Part shown: positions 35,944 to 43,380 of the stretch, piece after piece
Numbering within the stretch: the stretch's first letter is position 1
How the letters are laid out: each line of letters begins with the position of its first letter
Source: an uncultured Sulfitobacter sp.
GTDB taxonomy: Bacteria; Pseudomonadota; Alphaproteobacteria; Rhodobacterales; Rhodobacteraceae
DNA: 64,000 nucleotides
Assembly: GCF_947499945.1 (NCBI RefSeq)
Contig: NZ_CANMQD010000002.1
Coordinates: forward strand, 62,001-126,000
Reading direction: 5' to 3'
The notes under the pieces: generated by a model
Seen by the model: the letters and a program-made list of their open reading frames with translations, nothing else
Databases searched by the model: none
Told to the model about the DNA's origin: nothing
Position numbers and translations under genes: made by a program

Positions 35944-37071
35944 TCAGGACTGTTTTGACTTTGACGCTGGCAGCGTAGATGTGTCTCCTAAAAACCTGCC
36001 AAGTGTCTTGAAACCGTCGATTTCGTCGCAAACAATTTTTATCACGATAAGGATTGGCAAGGCCACGACCATGCCGATGACCGACCATATCCATGCAAAG
36101 AACGCGACAAAGAGGAATACAATAGTTGTGTTAAGTTGCATCCGGCGGGAGATAAGTACGGGTGTGATCAGCTGTCCTTCTATTGAGGTCAGGGCCATAT
36201 AGGTGAGAAAAACGCCAACGGATATCCACGCTTCGTCAAAACTCACAAAGGCGACAGCGGCGGCGATACAAGCACCCAAAACACCACCCAGATAGGGAAC
36301 AAAATTGAGCGCAAAAGCCATGAAGCCGAAAACAAGCGGACCGGGAAGGCCCCAATAGTACATCGCTGAAGCGATAGCTACGCCGAGGCCAAAGTTGATC
36401 AGGGCAATGCCGCCCAGATAACGGCCCAGACGCTCTTCGATGGAGTGCAGTACTTCTACGGCGCGGCGTTTGTCGGAAAAACGGTCAAAGCTTTCCAGAG
36501 TTTTGTGCAGGAAAAGGTCGCCTGAGGACACAAGGAAAAACAGTAGGATCAGAGTGAACAAGATGCTGCTCAGCAGGCCGGGTGCCATGCTGAAAAGGGT
36601 TGCGGCAAATCCTGTACGGGAAACAACTTCGACGGAAACGGTCCCCGCGTCTTGCTCTGCTATGATTTCCTCGGCGGCGGTCGTTGCGTTATTAATGGCT
36701 TCAAGTGCGCCACCGGAGGCGGAAATTTTCGCCTTGATCTGTTCCATTAGCGCAGGGAGGTCTTCGATAAATTGCGCGGTAGGTGCACTTAGCTGTACCA
36801 TAAGAAGCAGGATCAAAGCGGTAAGGATGCTTGTAAATATGGTGGCGGATACAAACGGCGCAATGCCGTGGTTCTCCAAATAGCGGCGGGGGCGATTCAG
36901 TACGAAATACCCCAAGAATGCCGCCGTCACGGGTATCAGAAACTCTGCTGCCCATACCATCGCCTGAAGCAGTAAGATCAGAAATATCCCGACTACAGCG
37001 GTTTCCGCCCGACCTGATGTTATGCGCAATTTGTCAGGCAGGCTTTCTTCGCCTTGGCTTTTATCTGGCAT
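35944..37071 (-). CDS. AI-2E family transporter (PerM/YdiK-like)
   Basis: A 375-residue membrane protein. About eight helices, with the family patterns FLGYFVLNRPRRYLENHG and NFVPYLGGVLGACIAA near residue 270. The family includes the TqsA autoinducer-2 exporter and Na+/H+ antiporter-like proteins, so the substrate is not predictable. The start is the ATG at 37071 (MPDKSQGEE); a TTG at 37140 would add 23 residues of doubtful value. It is divergent from the HAD-like gene. Confidence 0.85.
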   Translation of the reverse strand: MPDKSQGEESLPDKLRITSGRAETAVVGIFLILLLQAMVWAAEFLIPVTAAFLGYFVLNRPRRYLENHGIAPFVSATIFTSILTALILLLMVQLSAPTAQFIEDLPALMEQIKAKISASGGALEAINNATTAAEEIIAEQDAGTVSVEVVSRTGFAATLFSMAPGLLSSILFTLILLFFLVSSGDLFLHKTLESFDRFSDKRRAVEVLHSIEERLGRYLGGIALINFGLGVAIASAMYYWGLPGPLVFGFMAFALNFVPYLGGVLGACIAAAVAFVSFDEAWISVGVFLTYMALTSIEGQLITPVLISRRMQLNTTIVFLFVAFFAWIWSVIGMVVALPILIVIKIVCDEIDGFKTLGRFLGDTSTLPASKSKQS

Positions 37072-37313
37072 GTCTTGGACCCCTGTGGTGCCATATGTAC
37101 CGCGAAAGCGCGGCATTTTTACTAGATGGCTATTAGCCAACGCGTATCGGGCTACTTTTGTTCAATCTGTCGTAGTTTATTTTCACTTCGCGCGTCTGCG
37201 TGCAACGAAGTATCTGCGAGCTGCGTTGTCTGGCAAGCACTATATCTCCAACAAGACGGGAAACACTGGCCACTCAGGGGTCATCTGTCCGCTATTCACA
37301 GAAAGAGAATAAC

Positions 37314-37997
37314 ATGCATGAGCTGAAAACTTTATTGTTCGGATCAATCGGGACGATTGTCGAGACATCCGAATTGCAACGCCGTGCGTTTAATCAGGCA
37401 TTCGACGAAAATGATATCGGCTGGGAGTGGGACACCGGGACTTATCGCGCGCTTCTGAAACAATCAGGCGGACGTCAGCGGATTGAGGATTACGCCTGTG
37501 AACGCGGAACTGCGGTGGATGCAACGGCCCTGCACGCGCGGAAGACCGAAATATTTAACCGAATGATGAAGGAAGAAGAAGTTTTGCCACGGCCTGGCGT
37601 TTTGGATGTTGTGCGCGCTGCGCAGTCCAATGGCGTGCGTCTGGGCTTTGTGACCTCCACTTCAGTCCAGAATACCGATGCGGTGTTTAACGCTCTGGGG
37701 GGTGCGCTTTCGCGCCAAGATTTTGATTTTGTGGGCGACGCAAAGATGGTTGAAAACAGTAAGCCAGCGCCAGACATATATCAGGTAGCTAAAGAAATAC
37801 TACAAATCGATCCGAAAACCTGTCTTGCGATTGAAGATACCGCTGTCAGTCTGGCAGCAGCGACAGCTGCGGACTTAAACTGCATCGCATTTCCTGGCGC
37901 CTATGCAGACGTGGACGAATTTAAGAGCGGTGTCATAATTGAGCGCAACACTTTGTCTTTTGAGCAGTTATTGGAGCATATGGTCACCATCAAATAA
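37314..37997 (+). CDS. HAD-superfamily protein (CbbY-like) lacking the catalytic aspartates
   Basis: A 227-residue protein with the overall CbbY/beta-phosphoglucomutase-like layout: cap helices after residue 20, LGFVTSTS (motif II Thr), NSKPAPDIY (motif III Lys) and CLAIEDTAVSLAAA (motif IV Asp). But motif I, normally FDxDGTL with the nucleophilic and acid/base Asp, reads LLFGSIGTIVET. Both aspartates are replaced (Gly and Ile). It therefore cannot act as a normal phosphatase or mutase. The start ATG at 37314 has GAAAGAGA upstream. It overlaps exoD-like by eight bases tail-to-tail. Confidence 0.85.
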   Translation: MHELKTLLFGSIGTIVETSELQRRAFNQAFDENDIGWEWDTGTYRALLKQSGGRQRIEDYACERGTAVDATALHARKTEIFNRMMKEEEVLPRPGVLDVVRAAQSNGVRLGFVTSTSVQNTDAVFNALGGALSRQDFDFVGDAKMVENSKPAPDIYQVAKEILQIDPKTCLAIEDTAVSLAAATAADLNCIAFPGAYADVDEFKSGVIIERNTLSFEQLLEHMVTIK

Positions 37998-38568
37998 TTT
38001 TTGTGATGAGGCCCCCGATGAGCAAATAGGGGACTATTGCAAGAACAAGGATCACGCCGTCCCGTGCAAACATTCCTAGCCCCAAAAGCGCAACGGACAA
38101 TCCGATCAGCGACGACGAGAAGGGGACCAACTCCAGCAGCGGTAGGAAAAGGCCTGATACCACACAGAGGGTTTGAGGTATGATAACAAAGGGTTGTCGC
38201 GTGATAGCGATCAGGCGGGTCTGTGTCCGCCGATCGAGCCAGCCTGCCACGGGGTGGACCTTTTCAAAAGCAATTCGTACGAGGCTCCGCTTAGCCTCGA
38301 GGCGCAATATCCATTGCGGTAGCCACAAGTGGTTTCGCCGTAGCAGCATCTGTATCGAAACCAAAAATATAATCATCCCCATCGTGGAAGAAAAAAGCGG
38401 GATACCGCTGAGGGGGCTGACAAGTGCAATCGCTGGCACAATGAGTAGGGGGGCAAAGCTCACCTTACCGATGAGATGAACGATTTCATGCACTGTGATC
38501 GGGCCGTCGTTTCCGGCCTCCTCAATACGCTTGAGCATGCTCATAAGGTTTTCAGAGCGTGTCCTCAT
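37990..38568 (-). CDS. ExoD-family membrane protein
   Basis: A 192-residue protein of the exopolysaccharide synthesis ExoD family. The cytoplasmic N-terminus (ITVHEIVHLIGKVSFAPLLI) leads to several hydrophobic helices, and RRNHLWLPQWILR followed by RIAFEKVHPVAGWLDRRT matches the family core. ExoD in rhizobia affects exopolysaccharide and alkali tolerance. It converges with the HAD-like gene and is divergent from the STAS-like gene. No EcfG element is seen on its side of the intergenic region. Confidence 0.85.
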   Translation of the reverse strand: MRTRSENLMSMLKRIEEAGNDGPITVHEIVHLIGKVSFAPLLIVPAIALVSPLSGIPLFSSTMGMIIFLVSIQMLLRRNHLWLPQWILRLEAKRSLVRIAFEKVHPVAGWLDRRTQTRLIAITRQPFVIIPQTLCVVSGLFLPLLELVPFSSSLIGLSVALLGLGMFARDGVILVLAIVPYLLIGGLITKII

Positions 38569-38688
38569 TCAAATATCCTCAAATCCTCGTGAAGTAGTGC
38601 TGTCGCGCATACGCCAAGAGTATGTATGCCCTGCTACCGCGCAAAACACCCCCGTCAGGATCATACTACGCCATGGCAAGTGCCGGAC

Positions 38689-38714
38689 GGAACCGAAATG
38701 CCGTGCGGATGGTT
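38689..38714 (+). promoter_or_regulatory. Probable EcfG-type promoter of the STAS-like gene
   Basis: GGAAC at 38689-38693, 17 bases, GGTT at 38711-38714, 25 bases before the ATG. The -10 has G for C at the first position, as in the PLDc_N gene promoter, so it is a slightly weaker match. Confidence 0.55.
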
Positions 38715-38738
38715 GGAGGTGTGAATAGGAGAGATATT

Positions 38739-39143
38739 ATGACAAATTTTTCATATGGTCCAATCAACGAGATTAAGACTGATAGCGAGACAGTTCACGC
38801 ATTCCGAGTGACAGGACACATCGATGATGACGCATCAGAGGCGTTGGCGAAATATATGAATGCCGTTTTTGACCGTTCTGAGAAGGTGAACATGTTGCTG
38901 GATTTAACTGGTTTCACTGGAAGCGATTGGGACAGCATGTTGGACGGCGATGTGATCACCTCACGGTTCCGCGCTCTTTCGCACGTTTCCCGTTATGCCG
39001 TTATCGGTGCCCCTGAAAAGGCGTCTAAAATGATCAATTTGATGGATAAAATCATCCCCGTTGAAGCAAAAGCCTTCGAGGCGACTCAGCATGAGCAAGC
39101 TTGGGAGTTTGTTGGTGCGCGTCCGGTACCCGAAGTCGCATAA
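38739..39143 (+). CDS. SpoIIAA-like (STAS-fold) protein
   Basis: A 134-residue soluble protein. The pattern VHAFRVTGHIDDDASEAL, then VNMLLDLTGFTGSDW and SRYAVIGAPEKASKMINLMD matches the SpoIIAA-like family, a STAS-fold group with unknown function and possible lipid or protein binding. AGGAGAG precedes the ATG at 38739. A probable EcfG promoter lies upstream. It is followed by another EcfG promoter only three bases past its stop. Confidence 0.83.
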   Translation: MTNFSYGPINEIKTDSETVHAFRVTGHIDDDASEALAKYMNAVFDRSEKVNMLLDLTGFTGSDWDSMLDGDVITSRFRALSHVSRYAVIGAPEKASKMINLMDKIIPVEAKAFEATQHEQAWEFVGARPVPEVA

Positions 39144-39145
39144 CG

Positions 39146-39172
39146 GAACCAACGGCGCACCCGATACGTTTG
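39146..39172 (+). promoter_or_regulatory. EcfG-type promoter of the acidic protein/DUF2945/topoisomerase IB operon
   Basis: GGAAC at 39146-39150, 17 bases, CGTTT at 39168-39172, about 50 bases before the ATG at 39221. It is an exact consensus match. Confidence 0.75.
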
Positions 39173-39220
39173 AGATATGAACCGCCTGCAAGCGGATAAT
39201 AGACATTGAAAGGAATACCG

Positions 39221-39448
39221 ATGACTGACCACACACCCAACCCAAAGAATGACAGCAGCGACGAAACCGTGATTGGCTTCAAAGGCGCTGAACAGCACCA
39301 CGATCTGAAAGGTCAAGCGGGCGAGAATGGTGACCCAAGTCATGCCCATGTCGATGGCGAGGCGAGCGCAGAAATCAAAGACGCAGTCGATGGGTCGAAC
39401 GCTGATGGTGCGGTCTCTGATGCGCTAAAAGACGCAACCAAGAAATAG
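39221..39448 (+). CDS. Small acidic hydrophilic protein
   Basis: A 75-residue protein rich in Asp, Glu, Gly, His and Ala, without hydrophobic core, so probably disordered (for example VDGSNADGAVSDALKDATKK). I recognise no family. The ATG at 39221 is chosen over a TTG at 39206, because GAAAGGAA lies at the right distance. With an EcfG promoter it resembles the small hydrophilic stress proteins of other alphaproteobacteria, an analogy only. A C/G-rich hairpin (39452-39489) without T tract follows. Confidence 0.7.
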   Translation: MTDHTPNPKNDSSDETVIGFKGAEQHHDLKGQAGENGDPSHAHVDGEASAEIKDAVDGSNADGAVSDALKDATKK

Positions 39449-39517
39449 TACGAACCCCGCCCAAGACCAAACAGGTAGGGGGCGGGTTCAATCAATGAGC
39501 ACACAAAGGAACGCGGA

Positions 39518-39733
39518 ATGGCAAGTTTTTCCGAAGGTGACAAGGTTAAATGGGAGTGGGGCAGTGGGTACGGTACAGGCGAAGTGCAGTCCGTGTTCAA
39601 TGAAAAGACCACGCGCAAGATCAAAGGGACCGAGGTGACGCGCAACGGCTCCGTTGAGGATCCTGCACTCTACATTAAACAAGATGATGGCGACGCTGTG
39701 CTAAAGCTCGCGTCCGAGGTTGAGAGCGCGTGA
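39518..39733 (+). CDS. DUF2945 (HVA1-like) protein
   Basis: A 71-residue protein. FSEGDKVKWEWGSGYGTGEV followed by TRKIKGTEVTRNGS and ALYIKQDDGDAVLKLASEV is the full DUF2945 pattern, a small Tudor/SH3-like beta-barrel whose role is unknown. It overlaps the topoisomerase IB start by four bases (GTGA), so the two are translationally coupled. Part of an operon driven by the EcfG promoter at 39146. Confidence 0.9.
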   Translation: MASFSEGDKVKWEWGSGYGTGEVQSVFNEKTTRKIKGTEVTRNGSVEDPALYIKQDDGDAVLKLASEVESA

Positions 39734-40689
39734 GCACAAGTCTCGTCTATGTCACCGACGCGGAGCCAGGAATTTCGCGCCGGCGACGTGGGAGGGGCTT
39801 TAGTTATGTCGCGCCTGACGGAACGACCATCGCGCGTGGCGCAGAGCGGGCGCGCATTGAAGCGCTCGCTGTTCCGCCGGCGTATGAAGATGTCTGGATT
39901 TGTTCGAAAGAGAATGGACATCTGCAAGCAACAGGCCGCGACACGCGCCATCGCAAACAGTATCGGTACCACCCTCAGTGGTCTGCTAAACAAGCAACCA
40001 CAAAATACGAGCAATTGGCAGACTTCGGGGAGGTATTACCCAAAATCAGGCGCAGAGTCGAACGTGACCTTTCCAACGATCCAGGCGATGCCGAATTTGC
40101 CCTTGCTGCCGCTGTATTGATGATTGATCGCGCAGCACTGCGCGTTGGGCAACAGGAATATACCGATCAAAATGGCAGTTATGGCGCGTTGACCTTAAGG
40201 CGCAGACATTTGCGGATTCGTAAAGACGCACTGGAACTTAAGTTCACGGCGAAAGGCGGTACCAAGGTCCGTAAAGAACTTACGGACAAAAAGCTGCAAA
40301 AAATGCTTCATAAAATACAGGATGTTGAGGGTGCTACTTTGCTGTCTTGGACGGACGAAGCTGGCGCGGGACAGAGCCTGTCCTCGCATCAGTTGAATAA
40401 CTACTTGACCGAGGCCTCCGGCAAAGACGAGGTAACCGCAAAAACATTTCGGACATGGGCCGGAACGCTCGCTGCATTTGAATGCGCGGAAAAAGGGCAT
40501 GCAACGATAACCGAGATCGCCGAGGCGGCCTCCAAACGGTTGCATAATACGCCGTCTGTGGCGCGAAATAGTTATATTCATCCTGCAGTTATCGCTTTGT
40601 CAGGGGAGCCGCCCGTTGCAATCACTCCTTTACGCAAATCGGGTCTGTTCGTGGCTGAGCAACGGTTATTGGGTCTGCTGACCCGCTGA
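39730..40689 (+). CDS. DNA topoisomerase IB
   Basis: A 319-residue poxvirus/bacterial-type topoisomerase I. It relaxes supercoils through a 3'-phosphotyrosine. Features: RRRRGRGFSYVAPDG N-terminal beta domain, RIEALAVPPAYEDVWI, the catalytic core with RVGQQEYTDQNGSYGALTLR, KTFRTWAGTLAA and the active-site Tyr in SVARNSYIHPAVI. The start is a GTG at 39730 overlapping the DUF2945 stop. Placement in an EcfG-controlled operon suggests a function under stress, perhaps DNA maintenance. Confidence 0.93.
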   Translation: MSTSLVYVTDAEPGISRRRRGRGFSYVAPDGTTIARGAERARIEALAVPPAYEDVWICSKENGHLQATGRDTRHRKQYRYHPQWSAKQATTKYEQLADFGEVLPKIRRRVERDLSNDPGDAEFALAAAVLMIDRAALRVGQQEYTDQNGSYGALTLRRRHLRIRKDALELKFTAKGGTKVRKELTDKKLQKMLHKIQDVEGATLLSWTDEAGAGQSLSSHQLNNYLTEASGKDEVTAKTFRTWAGTLAAFECAEKGHATITEIAEAASKRLHNTPSVARNSYIHPAVIALSGEPPVAITPLRKSGLFVAEQRLLGLLTR

Positions 40690-40715
40690 AATTATTTCAA
40701 TAAAGGATTCTTTCT

Positions 40716-42098
40716 TTGGCAAATTCAAAAACACGTGACCTTACCAAAGGTCCCGTTTGGAAAGCGCTTACTGTGATGTCCGCGCCGATGAGTTTCGGGA
40801 TTTTCTCGGTTATCGCTGTGGGTCTTGCCGACGCCTATTTCCTTGGAATGGTAAGTGCTGCGGCACTTGCTGCTGTCGGGTTCATTTATCCTGTGATCAC
40901 CGCCCTCACATCCCTGTCGATCGGGGTAAGTGCGGGGGCTAACGCAGCGCTGTCCCAGCGGATCGGTAAGGGGTGCGATGCGGAGGAGACGCGCCGCCTC
41001 GGCCTGCATGCCATTGGACTGGGTATCGCATTATCGATTGTTGCAGGTTTGCTAATCTGGGTGAGCTTTCCTTCTCTATTCTCTGCGCTCGGCGCATCTG
41101 GCGACGTCGCAAAAGAGGTTGCAGCCTACATGCCGCTTTGGGCGTTTTCGTTTCCATTTTTGGTAACGATGATGATTACCAACTCGGTTTTTCGCGCTCA
41201 CGGGGATGGTGCTACCTCTGCTGCAATTATGATCGTGGCCGCATTGTTCGGTATTATTCTGAATCCAGTCTTTATTTTTGGATGGGGGCCGGTGCCTGAG
41301 ATGGGAACAGCGGGGGCCGCGCTGTCGACACTGATTGGTCGCGTGGTCGCGATGGTGCTTGCCCTTTGGATTGCATGGCGCCGGGGCTTATTGGGGATCT
41401 GTGGGCAGATTTTGCATAGCTTTGGCAAAAATTGCCGCACAATTCTGAATGTCGGCGCACCTGCGTCCCTCTCTAACGCGATCAATCCTGCGGGCATGGC
41501 ATTGGTGACAGCAGCAGTCGCGACCGTCGGGGATGATGCGGTTGCAGGTTTTGGTGCGGCGGGCAGGGTGCAGTCGATCCTGTTGGTGCCGCTGATGGCG
41601 CTTTCGGCGGGGATTGGTCCCGTAGTAGGTCAGAACTGGGGTGCAGAGAAGCAGGAGCGTGCGCAATCTGCCACCCGTTGGGCATTTGGTTTTAGCTGTG
41701 TCTACGGCGCTGTTGTTGGGCTGGTTTTGCTTCTGTTTGCAATGCCAATTGCGGGGCTTTTGGCGGCAGGGCAGGCGGATCAGGACTATGCAGCGCTCTA
41801 TTTGCGCATTGTCGGGTTATCAATGTTTGGGTACGGCCTAGTTGTGATTGCCAACGCGGCGATGAACGCGCGGGATAAGGCGCTTTGGTCCATGTCCCTC
41901 AGCCTAGGCCGAATATTCGCGATCTATTTGCCGCTGGCGTGGATCGGGGTTGGTGTCTTTGGCTATATTGGTGTCGTTGTTGCAGCTGCAGTGGCCAATG
42001 TCGTTGGTGGCGGCGCTGCGGTCTTTGCAACGCGACATGTGGATGTGTTTAGCTTCCCTACGGCGCGCGCTGTCGAAGGGGCGTTAAAGAGTACCTAG
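40716..42098 (+). CDS. MATE-family efflux transporter
   Basis: A 460-residue inner-membrane exporter with twelve predicted helices in two related halves (GPVWKALTVMSAPMSFGIF at the start; GPVVGQNWGAEKQERA in the second half). MATE proteins export cationic drugs or metabolites in exchange for Na+ or H+. The start is a TTG at 40716, supported by AAAGGA nine bases upstream; the next ATG is 20 codons in, inside helix 1. It stands 26 bases after topoisomerase IB and may share its transcript. Confidence 0.9.
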   Translation: MANSKTRDLTKGPVWKALTVMSAPMSFGIFSVIAVGLADAYFLGMVSAAALAAVGFIYPVITALTSLSIGVSAGANAALSQRIGKGCDAEETRRLGLHAIGLGIALSIVAGLLIWVSFPSLFSALGASGDVAKEVAAYMPLWAFSFPFLVTMMITNSVFRAHGDGATSAAIMIVAALFGIILNPVFIFGWGPVPEMGTAGAALSTLIGRVVAMVLALWIAWRRGLLGICGQILHSFGKNCRTILNVGAPASLSNAINPAGMALVTAAVATVGDDAVAGFGAAGRVQSILLVPLMALSAGIGPVVGQNWGAEKQERAQSATRWAFGFSCVYGAVVGLVLLLFAMPIAGLLAAGQADQDYAALYLRIVGLSMFGYGLVVIANAAMNARDKALWSMSLSLGRIFAIYLPLAWIGVGVFGYIGVVVAAAVANVVGGGAAVFATRHVDVFSFPTARAVEGALKST

Positions 42099-42143
42099 GA
42101 ACAATGGCGCAAATTGCAGCCCGCTTTCATGGCGATCGCGGGA

Positions 42144-42169
42144 GGAACGTTGCGGGTAGGTGTGCGTTT
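42144..42169 (+). promoter_or_regulatory. EcfG-type promoter of the formate/nitrite transporter-like gene
   Basis: GGAAC at 42144-42148, 16 bases, CGTTT at 42165-42169, 27 bases before the ATG. It is an exact consensus match. Confidence 0.78.
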
Positions 42170-42195
42170 GTCACTGCCCGAACAGGAGAAGAATA

Positions 42196-43002
42196 ATGTC
42201 GAACCACACACGAGAAGAAGCCGAAGTTGTAAAACACGCCGAGGGTCTATCACCAAAGTTGATATTTGAGGTAATCCGCCGCGACGGTGTGGAAGAGCTG
42301 GAGCGCCCCAAACTCTCTCTTATGTGGTCAGGAGTGGCGGCAGGTATCATGATTTCGCTCTCGGTTCTGGGCGAGGCGATATTCAGAACCTATCTGCCAG
42401 ATGCGCAATGGTCATACCTCGTAGAGAACCTCGGCTATAGCTTTGGATTTCTTGTTGTGATCCTTGGGCGCATGCAGCTTTTCACCGAGAATACGATAAC
42501 GACCGTGCTGCCGTTGATGCAGGAACCAACGCCAAGTATGCTAGGACGTGTAGCAACCTTATGGGGGATCGTGCTCCTTGCTAATGTTGTCGGAGCCTTT
42601 GCTGCGGCATATGGTTTTGCGCATACTTCCGCCATTCCGACCGAGCTGTTGCCCGCAATTGAAGAATTATCCCGTCATGCAACAGGATTTGCGCCAATGG
42701 AGGCATTTCAGCGTGCTATACCCGCAGGCATCCTCGTGGCCGCGATTGTCTGGATGTTGCCTGAATCCGATGGTTTCGGCTTTTTCGTAATCCTTGTTTT
42801 CACATGGATGATCGCCGCAGGGGATTTTACTCATATTGTAGCGGGATCGGTCGAGATGGCGTTTCTTATGGTGCAGGGATTGTTGCCGCTTAATGAGGCT
42901 CTGTTCAGCTTTTTCCTCCCAGTTTTGGCAGGCAATATTTTGGGCGGAACTTTGATTTTCGCGCTGCTCGCATTTGGACAGGTGCGGCACGAGTTGAAAT
43001 AA
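42196..43002 (+). CDS. Formate/nitrite transporter-family protein (YfdC-like)
   Basis: A 268-residue membrane protein with six helices in the FNT/aquaporin-like fold. MWSGVAAGIMISLSVLGEA and FSFGFLVVILGRMQLFTENTI-like segments (here GYSFGFLVVILGRMQLFTEN) match the YfdC branch, in which TEN is conserved at a half-helix. The long charged N-terminus (residues 1-45) is also typical. The ion is unknown. The ATG at 42196 follows AGGAGAAG. It has its own EcfG promoter, so it is likely induced by stress. Confidence 0.87.
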   Translation: MSNHTREEAEVVKHAEGLSPKLIFEVIRRDGVEELERPKLSLMWSGVAAGIMISLSVLGEAIFRTYLPDAQWSYLVENLGYSFGFLVVILGRMQLFTENTITTVLPLMQEPTPSMLGRVATLWGIVLLANVVGAFAAAYGFAHTSAIPTELLPAIEELSRHATGFAPMEAFQRAIPAGILVAAIVWMLPESDGFGFFVILVFTWMIAAGDFTHIVAGSVEMAFLMVQGLLPLNEALFSFFLPVLAGNILGGTLIFALLAFGQVRHELK

Positions 43003-43018
43003 TAATCTTCGCTAGATT

Positions 43019-43043
43019 GGAACAAAGTCTGCGCGACCCGGTT
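43019..43043 (+). promoter_or_regulatory. EcfG-type promoter of the PLDc_N gene
   Basis: GGAAC at 43019-43023, 16 bases, GGTT at 43040-43043, 39 bases before the ATG. The first base of the -10 is G instead of C. Confidence 0.68.
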
Positions 43044-43081
43044 GTCTTGATAACAAGTTAAATCAATCGAAGGAACTAATC

Positions 43082-43270
43082 ATGGAATATGCAGGTATAG
43101 GCGGCGTTATCGTATTGGCTCTCAACATCTGGGCCATTATCTCGATCTTCAGCTCGGGCGCGACAGTTGGAAGCAAAGTGATCTGGACATTACTTGTCCT
43201 AATTCTGCCCGTCATCGGTTTTGTCATCTGGTTCTTTGCGGGACCACGCGCAGCAGGTTCCCACGCATAA
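43082..43270 (+). CDS. PLDc_N domain (phospholipase D nuclease-like N-terminal) membrane protein
   Basis: A 62-residue protein of two transmembrane helices. The sequence GSKVIWTLLVLILPVIGFVI and WFFAGPRAA is the complete PLDc_N pattern that elsewhere precedes cardiolipin synthase catalytic domains. Here it stands alone with no PLD domain. AAGGA precedes the ATG. It has an EcfG promoter and a terminator of its own, so it is a monocistronic stress gene. Confidence 0.87.
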   Translation: MEYAGIGGVIVLALNIWAIISIFSSGATVGSKVIWTLLVLILPVIGFVIWFFAGPRAAGSHA

Positions 43271-43283
43271 AATTATTACGATG

Positions 43284-43324
43284 AAAAAAGGGCACGGAGG
43301 GGCAACTCTTCGTGCCCTTTTTTT
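43284..43324. terminator. Bidirectional Rho-independent terminator
   Basis: Stem GGGCACG (43290-43296) pairs with CGTGCCC (43311-43317), with a run of A before and seven T after, which extends the stem. It lies between the PLDc_N gene and the convergent histidine kinase gene. Confidence 0.9.
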
Positions 43325-43380
43325 GTGGCCAGTGAGCTATGATAAAAGCTTCTGATGGCAACGAAAACGTCGCCGTTCAA

